Assembly (NCBI GenBank): GCA_948471205.1
Contig: CAOKRT010000004.1
Coordinates: 62,001 to 126,000, forward strand
From: an uncultured Oscillospiraceae bacterium
Lineage (GTDB): Bacteria; Bacillota; Clostridia; Oscillospirales; Acutalibacteraceae
Reading direction: 5' to 3'
DNA: 64,000 bases
The notes under the pieces are model-generated. The model worked only from the letters and a program-made list of their open reading frames with translations, ran no database searches and had not been told where the DNA came from. The position numbers were made by a program, and so were the translations under genes. This document shows, piece after piece, positions 55,301-63,508 of this stretch (positions within the stretch are counted from its first letter, which is position 1; each line of letters opens with the position of its first letter).

Positions 55301-55840
55301 ATGGTTTATGTTTTTCTTGCAGACGGTTTTGAAATTGTTGAAGCAATGGCGCCTGTTGATATGCTCCGCCGTGCCAATGTCGGTGTGGTTACCGTCGGTG
55401 TCGATAAAAAGGTAATAACCTCTTCCTGCGGTATTCAGGTTACGGCGGATATTGTGTCCAATGAATTTGAATTTGAAGATGTGGAAGCGGTTGTAATACC
55501 CGGCGGTCTGCAGGGTGTGCTCAATCTTGAAAAATCCTCTCTTGTTCAGTCGGTTGTTGATGAAGCTGTTCAAAACGGCATACTTGTTTGTGCAATATGC
55601 GCAGGTCCGTCGCTTCTCGGTCACAAGGGTTTATTAAAGGGAAGGCACGCTGTATGCTATCCTGGATTTGAAGAAGCGCTTGACGGTGCGGTAATTGCAG
55701 ATGATTATGTTGTTACAGACGGTGATTTCATTACAGCAAAGGGTGCCGGTGTTTCAATAGAATTCGGGCTTGAAATCGTAAGAGAACTTGTTGGCGATGA
55801 AGCCGCCGAAACCGTCAGGAGCACCATTCAATGCAGATGA
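55301..55840 (+). CDS. DJ-1/PfpI (ThiJ/YajL) family protein
   Basis: 179 residues. The nucleophile is Cys100 in C-A-I-C-A-G-P-S-L-L-G, with F-E-I-V-E-A-M-A-P-V at the start giving the Glu that stabilises it, and A-K-G-A-G-V-S-I-E-F-G-L at the C-terminus. Members act as redox-linked chaperones or glyoxalases; the deglycase claim is debated. The end overlaps the cyclo-ligase gene by ten bases. Confidence 0.9.
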   Translation: MVYVFLADGFEIVEAMAPVDMLRRANVGVVTVGVDKKVITSSCGIQVTADIVSNEFEFEDVEAVVIPGGLQGVLNLEKSSLVQSVVDEAVQNGILVCAICAGPSLLGHKGLLKGRHAVCYPGFEEALDGAVIADDYVVTDGDFITAKGAGVSIEFGLEIVRELVGDEAAETVRSTIQCR

Positions 55841-56406
55841 AAAATGAACTAAGGCGTGTATTCAGAGAAAAACGCAAACAAATTTCTGATAAATCGGCAA
55901 AAGATAACCTGATATGCACAAATATCCTGAAATCAGATTTATACAAAAATGCAAAGCAGGTGCTTTGCTATTATCCGCTTGCAGATGAAATAGATACAAA
56001 ACTTATTATGAATACGGCAATTGCAGACGGAAAAAAGATTGCTTTGCCGTTTTGTGTTGATACAAACGGAAATATGGAATTTTATTACATAAATTCTTTT
56101 GATAATCTGAAACAGGGTGCATTCGGTATTATGGAGCCGGAAGTGGAAATCTGTGAAAAAGTTTCCGATTTTCGTCATTCTGTTTGCCTTGTTCCCGGAT
56201 TTACATTTGATAAGAGGGGGTTTCGACTTGGCTACGGAAAAGGGTATTATGATAAATTTTTAAAAAAATTTACATTTAATTCCATTGGTTTGTGTTATAA
56301 TAATTTTCTGAGCGGTGCATTGCCTGCAGATATTTATGATGAAACAGTTGGTTATATTGCCACAGAAATTGAGCTATTTCTATGTAAGGAGGACAATTAT
56401 GTCTGA
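55831..56406 (+). CDS. 5-formyltetrahydrofolate cyclo-ligase
   Basis: 191 residues. Converts 5-formyl-THF to 5,10-methenyl-THF with ATP. N-terminal L-R-R-V-F-R-E-K-R-K-Q-I and C-terminal V-P-G-F-T-F-D-K-R-G-F-R-L-G-Y-G-K-G-Y-Y-D-K-F are the characteristic basic and Gly-rich motifs. The end overlaps mltG by eight bases. Confidence 0.94.
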   Translation: MQMKNELRRVFREKRKQISDKSAKDNLICTNILKSDLYKNAKQVLCYYPLADEIDTKLIMNTAIADGKKIALPFCVDTNGNMEFYYINSFDNLKQGAFGIMEPEVEICEKVSDFRHSVCLVPGFTFDKRGFRLGYGKGYYDKFLKKFTFNSIGLCYNNFLSGALPADIYDETVGYIATEIELFLCKEDNYV

Positions 56407-57661
56407 TTTATTTAATCCGAATGAATCGGGGCTTAATCCCGTAGATGCCGATACAGGCAGCCGGGATATATATTTTTCTCAGGAGAATTTTGCAAAAAAA
56501 ATTAAAGAGGAAAAAACAGCAGTTTCGGACAGGGAATATCCGGATAAGGATAAGAACGTTAAAAGGGTAAATTCCGTCAGATCAACTTATTTGTTTTTCA
56601 TTATAGTAATAGCGGTTTCCATGCTTATTTCGGTTTATGCTATTTTTTGCCTGAATGATTTATTCGGAATTACAAAAACAAAATCCACGGTTACAGTAAA
56701 TTGCAGTCAGAAAATTGAATCTGTTTCCGAAGCGGTGGATGTACTTGCTGATAACGGTCTTATTAAGTGCAGAAACTTTTGCAAGTTGTTTCTTGCTATG
56801 GAAACAACACTGTTTAAAGATTCCGATGTAGGAGCACCTTATCAGGCAGGCGTTTATTATTTAAACGGCAAAATGGGTCTTGAAAATATGCTTGTTGTTA
56901 TGAAAGGTGCAGCCGATACTTCTGAAACGGTGCGTTTAACTTTTCCGGAGGGGCTTACAACTGCCGAAATCATAAATATGCTTGTAGACAATGAAGTTTG
57001 TGAAAAATCGGCACTGTTATCCGTTATTGAAACCACGGAGTTTTCGTATTCGCTTGTATCCAACCGCAAAGCAAAGGAATCAATCCCTTACAGGCTGGAA
57101 GGTTATCTTTTCCCGGACACATATTATTTTTATGTTGGGCAGAGTGCTTCAAGCGCCGTTGAAACCTTTTTGAAAAATACAGAAACCAGAATTACCGAAG
57201 AACACAGAAAAAAAGCTGAAGCTATGGGCTTCACAATGGATGAGGTAATGATCATTGCTTCCATTGTACAGGCGGAAGCGGGCGATGTCAGCCAAATGAA
57301 GGAAATAGCGGCTGTTATTGAAAACCGTTTGAAGGATAAAACAAACTATCCGTCTCTCGGCTGTCAGTCAACCTCTGATTATATTAACAATAAAATTGCT
57401 CCGTCGCTTTCTGCCACATCGTCGCACACGTCGGAATATTATCTGAAATACTATAATACGAATTCTGATTCAACAGTTATCGGCTTGCCGGAAGGTCCTA
57501 TTTGCAATCCGGGTCTGGATGCCATAGAAGCGGTTCTTAATCCTGCAGCTTCAGATGCATACTTTTTCTTCCATGATGCTAACCGCAAGCTGTATACTGC
57601 CAAAACCTATTCGGAATTCAGATCATTAATAAAAACCTATGCGCCTTATTTAAGTTATTAA
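56399..57661 (+). CDS. mltG: Endolytic murein transglycosylase MltG (YceG family)
   Basis: 420 residues from the ATG at 56399 with AGGAGG six bases upstream. A ~65-residue cytoplasmic N-terminus precedes one membrane helix (about 66-88), then the LysM-like region and YceG catalytic domain: E-G-Y-L-F-P-D-T-Y-Y-F and A-S-I-V-Q-A-E-A-G, with I-E-N-R-L downstream. E. coli has E-K-E-T in place of Q-A-E-A; many Firmicutes share the Gln form, so the second Glu is the likely catalytic residue. It cuts nascent glycan strands. Next is a U32 gene, matching the Bacillus yrrL-yrrNO order. Confidence 0.92.
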   Translation: MSDLFNPNESGLNPVDADTGSRDIYFSQENFAKKIKEEKTAVSDREYPDKDKNVKRVNSVRSTYLFFIIVIAVSMLISVYAIFCLNDLFGITKTKSTVTVNCSQKIESVSEAVDVLADNGLIKCRNFCKLFLAMETTLFKDSDVGAPYQAGVYYLNGKMGLENMLVVMKGAADTSETVRLTFPEGLTTAEIINMLVDNEVCEKSALLSVIETTEFSYSLVSNRKAKESIPYRLEGYLFPDTYYFYVGQSASSAVETFLKNTETRITEEHRKKAEAMGFTMDEVMIIASIVQAEAGDVSQMKEIAAVIENRLKDKTNYPSLGCQSTSDYINNKIAPSLSATSSHTSEYYLKYYNTNSDSTVIGLPEGPICNPGLDAIEAVLNPAASDAYFFFHDANRKLYTAKTYSEFRSLIKTYAPYLSY

Positions 57662-57665
57662 AGTT

Positions 57666-58889
57666 ATGAAAAGAATAGAATTGTTGTCACCTTCAGGTGA
57701 TATGGAAAGATTAAAACTTGCTGTTAAATTCGGAGCAGATGCCGTTTATGTCGGCGGCACTATGTTCGGAATGAGAACAAATCCGTCTAATTTTGATGCA
57801 AATCAGCTTAAAGAAGCGGTAAATTTTGTTCACGGCTGCAATAAAAAAATATATTTAACCTGTAATACACTTCCGCGTAATCCTGAAATGGAAATGCTGC
57901 CGGATTATTTGAAATATGTTTCTCAAATCGGTGTGGATGCACTGATTATTGCGGATATGGGCGTACTTTCGCTTGCGAAAAAATATGCTCCGGATACGGA
58001 AATTCATATTTCAACACAGGCAGGAATTGTAAATTATCAGGCGGCAAATGCTTTTTACGAAATGGGCGCAAGCCGTATTGTAACAGCACGTGAACTCTCG
58101 CTTGATGAAATACGCACCATACGTGATAAAACAAACCCGGCACTTGAAATTGAAGTTTTCGTTCACGGTGCAATGTGCATGAGCTTCAGCGGGCGCTGTA
58201 TTCTTTCTGATTACATGGTTGGCAGGGATGCCAACAGGGGCGATTGTGCCCAGCCCTGCCGCTGGAAATATCATCTTGTTGAGGAAACGCGCCCCGGTCA
58301 GTATTTTCCTGTTAATCAGGAAGAGGATGGCACGTATATTTTTAATTCCCGTGATTTATGTATGATTGAGCATATACCGGAGCTTGTGAATTCCGGCGTT
58401 GATTCCTTTAAAATTGAAGGAAGGGCCAAAAGCGAATATTACACGGCTATTGTAACCTATGCTTACCGTGCGGCTATTGATGAATATCTGAAAAATCCTT
58501 CGCCTGATTATAAGGTTCCGCAATGGATACTTGATGAAATGGAAAAAATGAGCCACCGTGAGTATACAACAGGTTTTAACTTCGGTAAAATGAAAAACGG
58601 TCAGGTGCTTGACACCGGTGGATATATCCGTAACTGGGATGTTTGTGCGCTGTATAAGGATTATAAAAACGGCAGACTGATTGTAGATCAGCGAAACCGT
58701 TTTTATGAGGGCGATGTACTTGAGGTTGTTGAACCGTTTAAAAAGCCTTATACGCTGACAGTTGAAGATTTATATAATGAAAAAGACTGCGAGAAAACGG
58801 ATGTTGCAAACAAGGCAACAGATGTTTATTCGTTTAAATGCAGCAAAGAAATTTCTTCCGATTCAATTTTGAGAAGAAAGAGAGATTAA
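57666..58889 (+). CDS. U32 family protein, TrhP-type tRNA hydroxylation factor
   Basis: 407 residues. The U32 signature is E-V-F-V-H-G-A-M-C-M-S-F-S-G-R-C near residue 165, with G-D-C-A-Q-P-C-R-W nearby; the four cysteines fit an iron-sulfur site. N-terminal L-S-P-S-G-D-M-E-R-L-K and G-A-D-A-V-Y-V-G-G start a TIM-like barrel. Members in E. coli (YegQ) and Bacillus (YrrN/YrrO) are needed for 5-hydroxyuridine at the tRNA wobble position. The older peptidase label is doubtful. A terminator hairpin follows seven bases after the stop. Confidence 0.88.
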   Translation: MKRIELLSPSGDMERLKLAVKFGADAVYVGGTMFGMRTNPSNFDANQLKEAVNFVHGCNKKIYLTCNTLPRNPEMEMLPDYLKYVSQIGVDALIIADMGVLSLAKKYAPDTEIHISTQAGIVNYQAANAFYEMGASRIVTARELSLDEIRTIRDKTNPALEIEVFVHGAMCMSFSGRCILSDYMVGRDANRGDCAQPCRWKYHLVEETRPGQYFPVNQEEDGTYIFNSRDLCMIEHIPELVNSGVDSFKIEGRAKSEYYTAIVTYAYRAAIDEYLKNPSPDYKVPQWILDEMEKMSHREYTTGFNFGKMKNGQVLDTGGYIRNWDVCALYKDYKNGRLIVDQRNRFYEGDVLEVVEPFKKPYTLTVEDLYNEKDCEKTDVANKATDVYSFKCSKEISSDSILRRKRD

Positions 58890-58895
58890 TTTTTG

Positions 58896-58929
58896 CACCT
58901 CTGTGAATACTACACAGGGGTGTTTTTTT
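58896..58929 (+). terminator. Intrinsic terminator that contains the ribosome binding site of the next gene
   Basis: CACCTCTGTG (58896-58905) pairs with CACAGGGGTG (58913-58922), with one G-U pair, around a 7-nt loop. A run of seven T at 58923-58929 touches the ATG at 58930. The only purine-rich site for that ATG (AGGGG) lies in the right arm. Confidence 0.88.
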
Positions 58930-60411
58930 ATGAAAAAAAGGCTTGTTGTTTTTACAGTTTTAATGTGTTTTCTGTTTTCTGCTACTGCAGGAAGAATCGG
59001 ATATGTTATTTTCAGCGGCGATTATCAGGTGTCTTCTTCACATAACAGCTACACAGTTGATATAGATAAAATTTACGAAACGGTTTATGACCGTAATCTG
59101 AGCAGAATTACAAATAAATCGAGCAGTCTGGTTGCAGTTATACGTCCTTCCGAAAAGTGCATTACAGAATTGAATAAACTTTTTACTTATAAGGAACGTG
59201 AGGAAATCATAGAAGAATTGAAACAGGGTTATCCTGTAGTAAAAGAAATTGACTCCTATGTAAGCTGCAAATATATTAAAATTTTTGAAACCACACGCAG
59301 GCACAGTGATGATATGATAGCAAGGCATATTGTTTCTTCCTGTGAAAGGCTGAAAACGGATGAGGCAGGCAGTAAAACAATGAATTTTTCTGTTGATGCT
59401 ATCGGCAGATTGCTGGATGGTGACGAGGGTACGGTATATGAGGATAATTATGATACTAAAAAAGGAACTGTGCTCACAATAGACAGCAGAATTCAGAAAG
59501 CGGCGGAAAAGGCTGCGGAAAATATGAAAAGCGGCGCTGTTGTTGTGCTGGACACCCAAACAAGCGAGGTGCTGGCAGCATTCAGCAAGCCGAACGATTA
59601 TTTGAACAGGGCATTTTCATCCTATTGTGTCGGTTCAGTATACAAACTTGTTGTTGCCGCCTGTGCTCTTGAAAACGGAAGGAATGACAGCTTTGAATGT
59701 GAAGGAAAAATTACAGTCGGTGATACAGTATTTGCCTGTCAGAAAGATACAAAGCATGGAAAACAGACAATGAAGGAAGCGCTTGCCAATTCATGCAACT
59801 GTTATTTTATAGAACTTGCGCTTAAACTGGGCGCCGAAAAAATCATTGAAACCTCAGAAAAATTCGGCTTTGGAAAAATGAACGAACTGTATGAGGGCTG
59901 GAGCGTTAAAAACGGTAATTTTCCTGATGCGGCTTTTCTTGAATCAAAGGGGCAGCTTGCACTTTTAGGCTTTGGGCAGGGAAGTTTAACGGATTCACCG
60001 CTTCATTTTGCGTCTGTAATTGCTGCAATGGCCAATAAAGGCATTTATACGGAAGCTAACCTTATAAAAGGTGATATGAATGATGCAGGTATTGTTTCGG
60101 AAAGGACAAAAAATATGTCTCAAAGAGCAATAAGTGAAAAAACTGCCGAAACACTTTGTGAATATATGCGGTATGTTGTAACAGACGGTTCAGGCAGGCG
60201 GGCTGATTATAATAATGAATCGGCAGGCAAAACATCAACGGCGCAAAGCGGAATTATAAATGACGGCAAAGAAATATTTTATACATGGTTTGCCGGTTTT
60301 TATCCGTACAGCAATCCAAGATATGCCATTGTTGTTATGACGGAGGACGGTAAAAGCGGCGCTGTGGACGGTGGACCTGTTTTTCGCGCAATAGTTGAAA
60401 ATATAAGCTGA
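58930..60411 (+). CDS. Class B penicillin-binding protein (transpeptidase)
   Basis: 493 residues from the ATG at 58930; an in-frame GTG at 58903 would start inside the terminator stem. One membrane helix (about 5-24) is followed by a ~180-residue N-terminal region and a transpeptidase domain: Ser236-x-x-Lys239 (S-V-Y-K), S-C-N (288-290) and K-T-S (434-436). It is shorter than FtsI (~590) and lacks a PASTA domain. It cross-links peptidoglycan. The mltG-U32-PBP order recalls yrrL-yrrO-pbpI of Bacillus. No promoter is visible between it and the U32 gene. Confidence 0.9.
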   Translation: MKKRLVVFTVLMCFLFSATAGRIGYVIFSGDYQVSSSHNSYTVDIDKIYETVYDRNLSRITNKSSSLVAVIRPSEKCITELNKLFTYKEREEIIEELKQGYPVVKEIDSYVSCKYIKIFETTRRHSDDMIARHIVSSCERLKTDEAGSKTMNFSVDAIGRLLDGDEGTVYEDNYDTKKGTVLTIDSRIQKAAEKAAENMKSGAVVVLDTQTSEVLAAFSKPNDYLNRAFSSYCVGSVYKLVVAACALENGRNDSFECEGKITVGDTVFACQKDTKHGKQTMKEALANSCNCYFIELALKLGAEKIIETSEKFGFGKMNELYEGWSVKNGNFPDAAFLESKGQLALLGFGQGSLTDSPLHFASVIAAMANKGIYTEANLIKGDMNDAGIVSERTKNMSQRAISEKTAETLCEYMRYVVTDGSGRRADYNNESAGKTSTAQSGIINDGKEIFYTWFAGFYPYSNPRYAIVVMTEDGKSGAVDGGPVFRAIVENIS

Positions 60412-60440
60412 TAATGGTAAAATATCAGCGGGGTGTTGCT

Positions 60441-61424
60441 ATGCAGAATTCAAAATTAAAAACATTGTTTATATATAAATATCTGGAAAAATATTCAGAT
60501 GATGAAAATCCTGTTTCAACCACGGAGCTGATAAAAATGCTTGGGGAAAAGGGTATCACTGCCGAAAGGAAAAGTATTTATTCAGATATAAAAGCTTTAA
60601 ATGATATTGGCTGTGATATTATTTCAACAAAATCTCCAAGGTCCGGATTTTGTATGGCAACAAGAAATTTTGAACCGCCCGAAGTTCGTTTGCTTATAGA
60701 CGCTGTATCGTCTGCCGGATTTATTACGCCTAATAAAACAAAGGCGCTTGCCGCAAAGCTGGAAAGCCTGCTTTCTGCAAATCAGGTTAAAAAGCTGAAA
60801 TCTCAGGTTTATTTGGGTGCGCAGAATAAGTGCGACAATGAAGAAATTTATTATGTTATAGACAGGCTTGACAAAGCTGTGAAAAACAAAAAACAGGTTA
60901 AATTTGTATATAAAAGAAGAAATATTGATAAAGAACAGAAAAAATCATATACAACAAGAATTTTTACGGTTTCGCCCTATGCGTTAATCTGGAAGGACGA
61001 CCATTATTATCTTGTATGCAACAATTCAAAATACGATAATCTTATCAATTTACGGCTGGACAGAATGAAAAAAATAGAAATTATAGACAAAGCGCAGCGT
61101 CCGGTATCCGAGGTAAGTGAATACAAAACGTTTGATGCAGCAGATTATTCGGCAAAAATGTTCAATATGTTCAGCGGAAGAAATGATGCGGTTACGCTGC
61201 AATGCAGTCTGAATATACGTGAAGAAATTATGGACAGATTCGGAGCGGGAATACCGCTTAAAGCATATGATGAAAACCATTTTGAAACAACCTTTAACGC
61301 TGCTGTAAGTGATGGGCTGGTAAGCTGGATTATGCAGTACGGAAATGATATAAAGGTTCTTGAACCCGGTTATTTGGCGGATATGGTGGTTGAAAAGGCT
61401 AAAAAAATATTGGCAGTTTATTGA
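60441..61424 (+). CDS. WYL domain transcriptional regulator
   Basis: 327 residues from the ATG at 60441, which follows GGGGTG by six bases; an earlier ATG at 60414 has no site. The N-terminal helix-turn-helix (T-T-E-L-I-K-M-L-G-E-K-G, about 30-60) is followed by a WYL domain with S-P-Y-A-L-I-W-K-D-D-H-Y-Y-L-V and I-N-L-R-L-D-R-M, where the W-Y-L triad becomes W-x-Y-Y-L. A WCX region follows. WYL proteins sense nucleic acid or small ligands; its target is not known. It lies 29 bp after the PBP gene. Confidence 0.88.
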   Translation: MQNSKLKTLFIYKYLEKYSDDENPVSTTELIKMLGEKGITAERKSIYSDIKALNDIGCDIISTKSPRSGFCMATRNFEPPEVRLLIDAVSSAGFITPNKTKALAAKLESLLSANQVKKLKSQVYLGAQNKCDNEEIYYVIDRLDKAVKNKKQVKFVYKRRNIDKEQKKSYTTRIFTVSPYALIWKDDHYYLVCNNSKYDNLINLRLDRMKKIEIIDKAQRPVSEVSEYKTFDAADYSAKMFNMFSGRNDAVTLQCSLNIREEIMDRFGAGIPLKAYDENHFETTFNAAVSDGLVSWIMQYGNDIKVLEPGYLADMVVEKAKKILAVY

Positions 61425-61435
61425 ATTACATATAA

Positions 61436-61476
61436 TTGTTAATTTATTGTGAATATTGTTAATAAATAATTAACAA
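61436..61476. promoter_or_regulatory. Array of three TTGTTAAT sites upstream of the yicC promoter
   Basis: TTGTTAAT occurs at 61436-61443 and 61456-61463, 20 bp apart. Its exact complement, ATTAACAA, is at 61469-61476, making an 8-bp inverted repeat with a 5-nt spacer. It ends four bases before the -35 box, so a dimeric regulator or UP-like element is plausible. Confidence 0.5.
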
Positions 61477-61480
61477 AACA

Positions 61481-61510
61481 TTGACCTGAACAGGAAAAAA
61501 ATAGTATAAT
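61481..61510 (+). promoter_or_regulatory. Sigma-A type promoter of the yicC-remA-gmk-rpoZ-priA operon
   Basis: TTGACC (61481-61486) and TATAAT (61505-61510) are 18 bp apart. A small GAAAAACC/GGTTTTTC hairpin (61521-61547) lies in the leader. Confidence 0.82.
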
Positions 61511-61571
61511 CCTTTTTAATGAAAAACCGAACAAAGAAGGGTTTTTCAAATAATTTCGGAGAATTTATATT

Positions 61572-62450
61572 ATGATCAGATCAATGACAGGCTTTGGCAG
61601 AGCGTCGGCCCAGGCAGACGGTTATATTATAACTGTTGAATTAAAATCAGTTAATCACAGATATTTTGAGTTTAACTGCCGTCTTCCAAGGCAGTACGGC
61701 TTTTTAGAGGAAAAGCTGAAAACCTATATCAATTCAAGAGTATCAAGAGGCAAGGTGGACTGTTTTCTTACAGTAGAAGCTCTTGACACCGATAATGCAC
61801 AGGTATTTATTAATCACACACTGGCATCTGCATATGTTAAGGCTTTAAAAGAGCTTTCCGCTGAATATTCTTTAAGGGAAGATTTCGGCACGGTTGCACT
61901 TTCTCATTTTCCCGATGTTTTTGTGCTGAAGAAAGCCGAAGAGGATGAGGAACGCCTTTGGGAAAATGTAAAAAGCATTGCAGAAAAAGCTGTTGATAAA
62001 TTCATTGAAATGCGTGAAAAAGAAGGCATTAAAATGAAAGAAGATGTTTATAAAAGAGGGCAGTATATACTTGACTGCGTTTCTTTTGTTGAGCAGCGTT
62101 CTCCCGAAACAGTTAAGCAGTATAATCTTAAACTTACGGAAAGGGTTCATGAACTTCTCGGCGATGTTTCGCTTGATGAAGGCAGAATACTGCAGGAGGT
62201 TGCTGTTTTTGCAGATAAAGTGGCTGTTGCCGAAGAAACGGTCAGACTGCGCTCTCATATTGAACAGCTCAATCATTTTCTTGAAAGTGATGAAGCAATC
62301 GGCAGAAAAATGGATTTTCTTGTTCAGGAAATCAACCGTGAGGCAAACACCATCGGTTCAAAAGCAAGTGATGTGGAAATTGCACGCAAGGTTGTTGATA
62401 TTAAAGCTGAAATTGAAAAAATCCGTGAACAGATTCAGAATATTGAATAA
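61572..62450 (+). CDS. yicC: YicC family endoribonuclease
   Basis: 292 residues. I-R-S-M-T-G-F-G-R-A at the N-terminus, E-L-K-S-V-N-H-R-Y-F-E and a C-terminal R-K-M-D-F-L-V-Q-E-I-N-R-E-A-N-T-I-G-S-K are the full family signature. The E. coli protein is an RNase. It heads the operon, with GGAGA before the ATG. Confidence 0.94.
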   Translation: MIRSMTGFGRASAQADGYIITVELKSVNHRYFEFNCRLPRQYGFLEEKLKTYINSRVSRGKVDCFLTVEALDTDNAQVFINHTLASAYVKALKELSAEYSLREDFGTVALSHFPDVFVLKKAEEDEERLWENVKSIAEKAVDKFIEMREKEGIKMKEDVYKRGQYILDCVSFVEQRSPETVKQYNLKLTERVHELLGDVSLDEGRILQEVAVFADKVAVAEETVRLRSHIEQLNHFLESDEAIGRKMDFLVQEINREANTIGSKASDVEIARKVVDIKAEIEKIREQIQNIE

Positions 62451-62459
62451 GGTGATATT

Positions 62460-62708
62460 ATGAATTTAGTTAATATAGGTTTCGGAAATCTTGTTAATGC
62501 AAACAGGATTATTTCAATTGTAAGCCCGGAGTCTGCCCCTGTTAAAAGAATTGTGCAGGAGGCAAAGGCAAACGGCAATTTAATTGATGCCACACACGGC
62601 AGAAAAACAATGAGTGTTATTATTACCGATTCGGATAATGTTGTTTTATCCTATATGGATTTAAAGCAGATTTCTTCACGTTTCGGGGCGGAGGTGTATG
62701 ATGAATAA
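62460..62708 (+). CDS. remA: Extracellular matrix regulator RemA (DUF370)
   Basis: 82 residues. [30 protein letters not shown] and D-A-T-H-G-R-K-T match RemA of Bacillus almost throughout. RemA binds DNA as a ring-like oligomer and activates matrix and osmoprotection genes in Bacillus. It is nine bases after yicC and overlaps gmk by eight. Because it is DNA-binding, it is a candidate for the sites upstream of its own operon. Confidence 0.95.
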   Translation: MNLVNIGFGNLVNANRIISIVSPESAPVKRIVQEAKANGNLIDATHGRKTMSVIITDSDNVVLSYMDLKQISSRFGAEVYDE

Positions 62709-63276
62709 GAAGGGAATGATGGTTATCCTGTCTGCACCGAGCGGTTGCGGAAAAGATACTGTGTTTCGTGAAATTTCAAAAATAAGAGATGATGTGTGCG
62801 AATCCATTTCTGCTACAACAAGACAGCCGAGAGAAGGCGAAGCAGACGGAGTAAATTATTATTTTATAACAAATGATAAGTTTGAAGAAATGATTGAAAA
62901 AAATGAGTTTCTTGAATATGCCAGCTACAATAAATGTTATTACGGAACGCCGGCAAAGGCGGCTATGGCTATGGTAAACAGCGGAAAAATCTGTTTTCTG
63001 ATTATTGAACGCAAGGGTGCGCAGAAGGTTATGAAAAACTGCCCGGATGCTGTTTCGATTTTTCTTATGCCGCCTGATTTGAAAACACTTGAAAAACGCT
63101 TGAAAAAGCGTAATACAGACAGCGATGAGCAGATTATAAACAGGCTTGAAATTGCTAAGGATGAAATAAAGTCTTCATCTGTTTTTGATTATGTTGTTAT
63201 TAATAACGAACTTGATAAAGCAGTTAATGAAATAAATAAAATACTGATTAATGAACTTAAAAAGCGTAACGCTTAA
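62701..63276 (+). CDS. gmk: Guanylate kinase
   Basis: 191 residues from the ATG at 62701, six bases after GGAGG; the ATG at 62698 would be too close. P-loop [10 protein letters not shown] with Lys18 (usually G-x-G-K-S-T). [11 protein letters not shown] and V-N-Y-Y-F-I bind GMP. It converts GMP to GDP and limits the alarmone-sensitive GTP pool. Confidence 0.96.
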   Translation: MNKKGMMVILSAPSGCGKDTVFREISKIRDDVCESISATTRQPREGEADGVNYYFITNDKFEEMIEKNEFLEYASYNKCYYGTPAKAAMAMVNSGKICFLIIERKGAQKVMKNCPDAVSIFLMPPDLKTLEKRLKKRNTDSDEQIINRLEIAKDEIKSSSVFDYVVINNELDKAVNEINKILINELKKRNA

Positions 63277-63296
63277 ATATTAAAGGAGAAATTACT

Positions 63297-63506
63297 ATGT
63301 TTAATCCAGATTTAAAGAAACTTTTAAAAAACTGCAACAGCAGATACAGCCTTGTTGTAGGAACGGCAAAAAGAGCAAGAGAAATTCGTGATGATGCTGT
63401 GAAAAGAGAAGAACTTCTTGATACAAAAACCGTATCACTTGCTATTGATGATATTGTAAACGGAAAATATATTGTTGAAGAGCCGGATGAGCTTAAATCA
63501 GAATAA
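63297..63506 (+). CDS. rpoZ: RNA polymerase omega subunit
   Basis: 69 residues. L-V-V-G-T-A-K-R-A-R-E-I and K-T-V-S-L-A-I-D-D-I-V-N-G-K-Y are the diagnostic omega motifs. It helps assemble RNA polymerase by holding beta prime. AAAGGAG precedes the ATG; priA starts two bases after the stop. Bacillus has coaBC between these genes; here it is missing. Confidence 0.94.
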   Translation: MFNPDLKKLLKNCNSRYSLVVGTAKRAREIRDDAVKREELLDTKTVSLAIDDIVNGKYIVEEPDELKSE

Positions 63507-63508
63507 TT

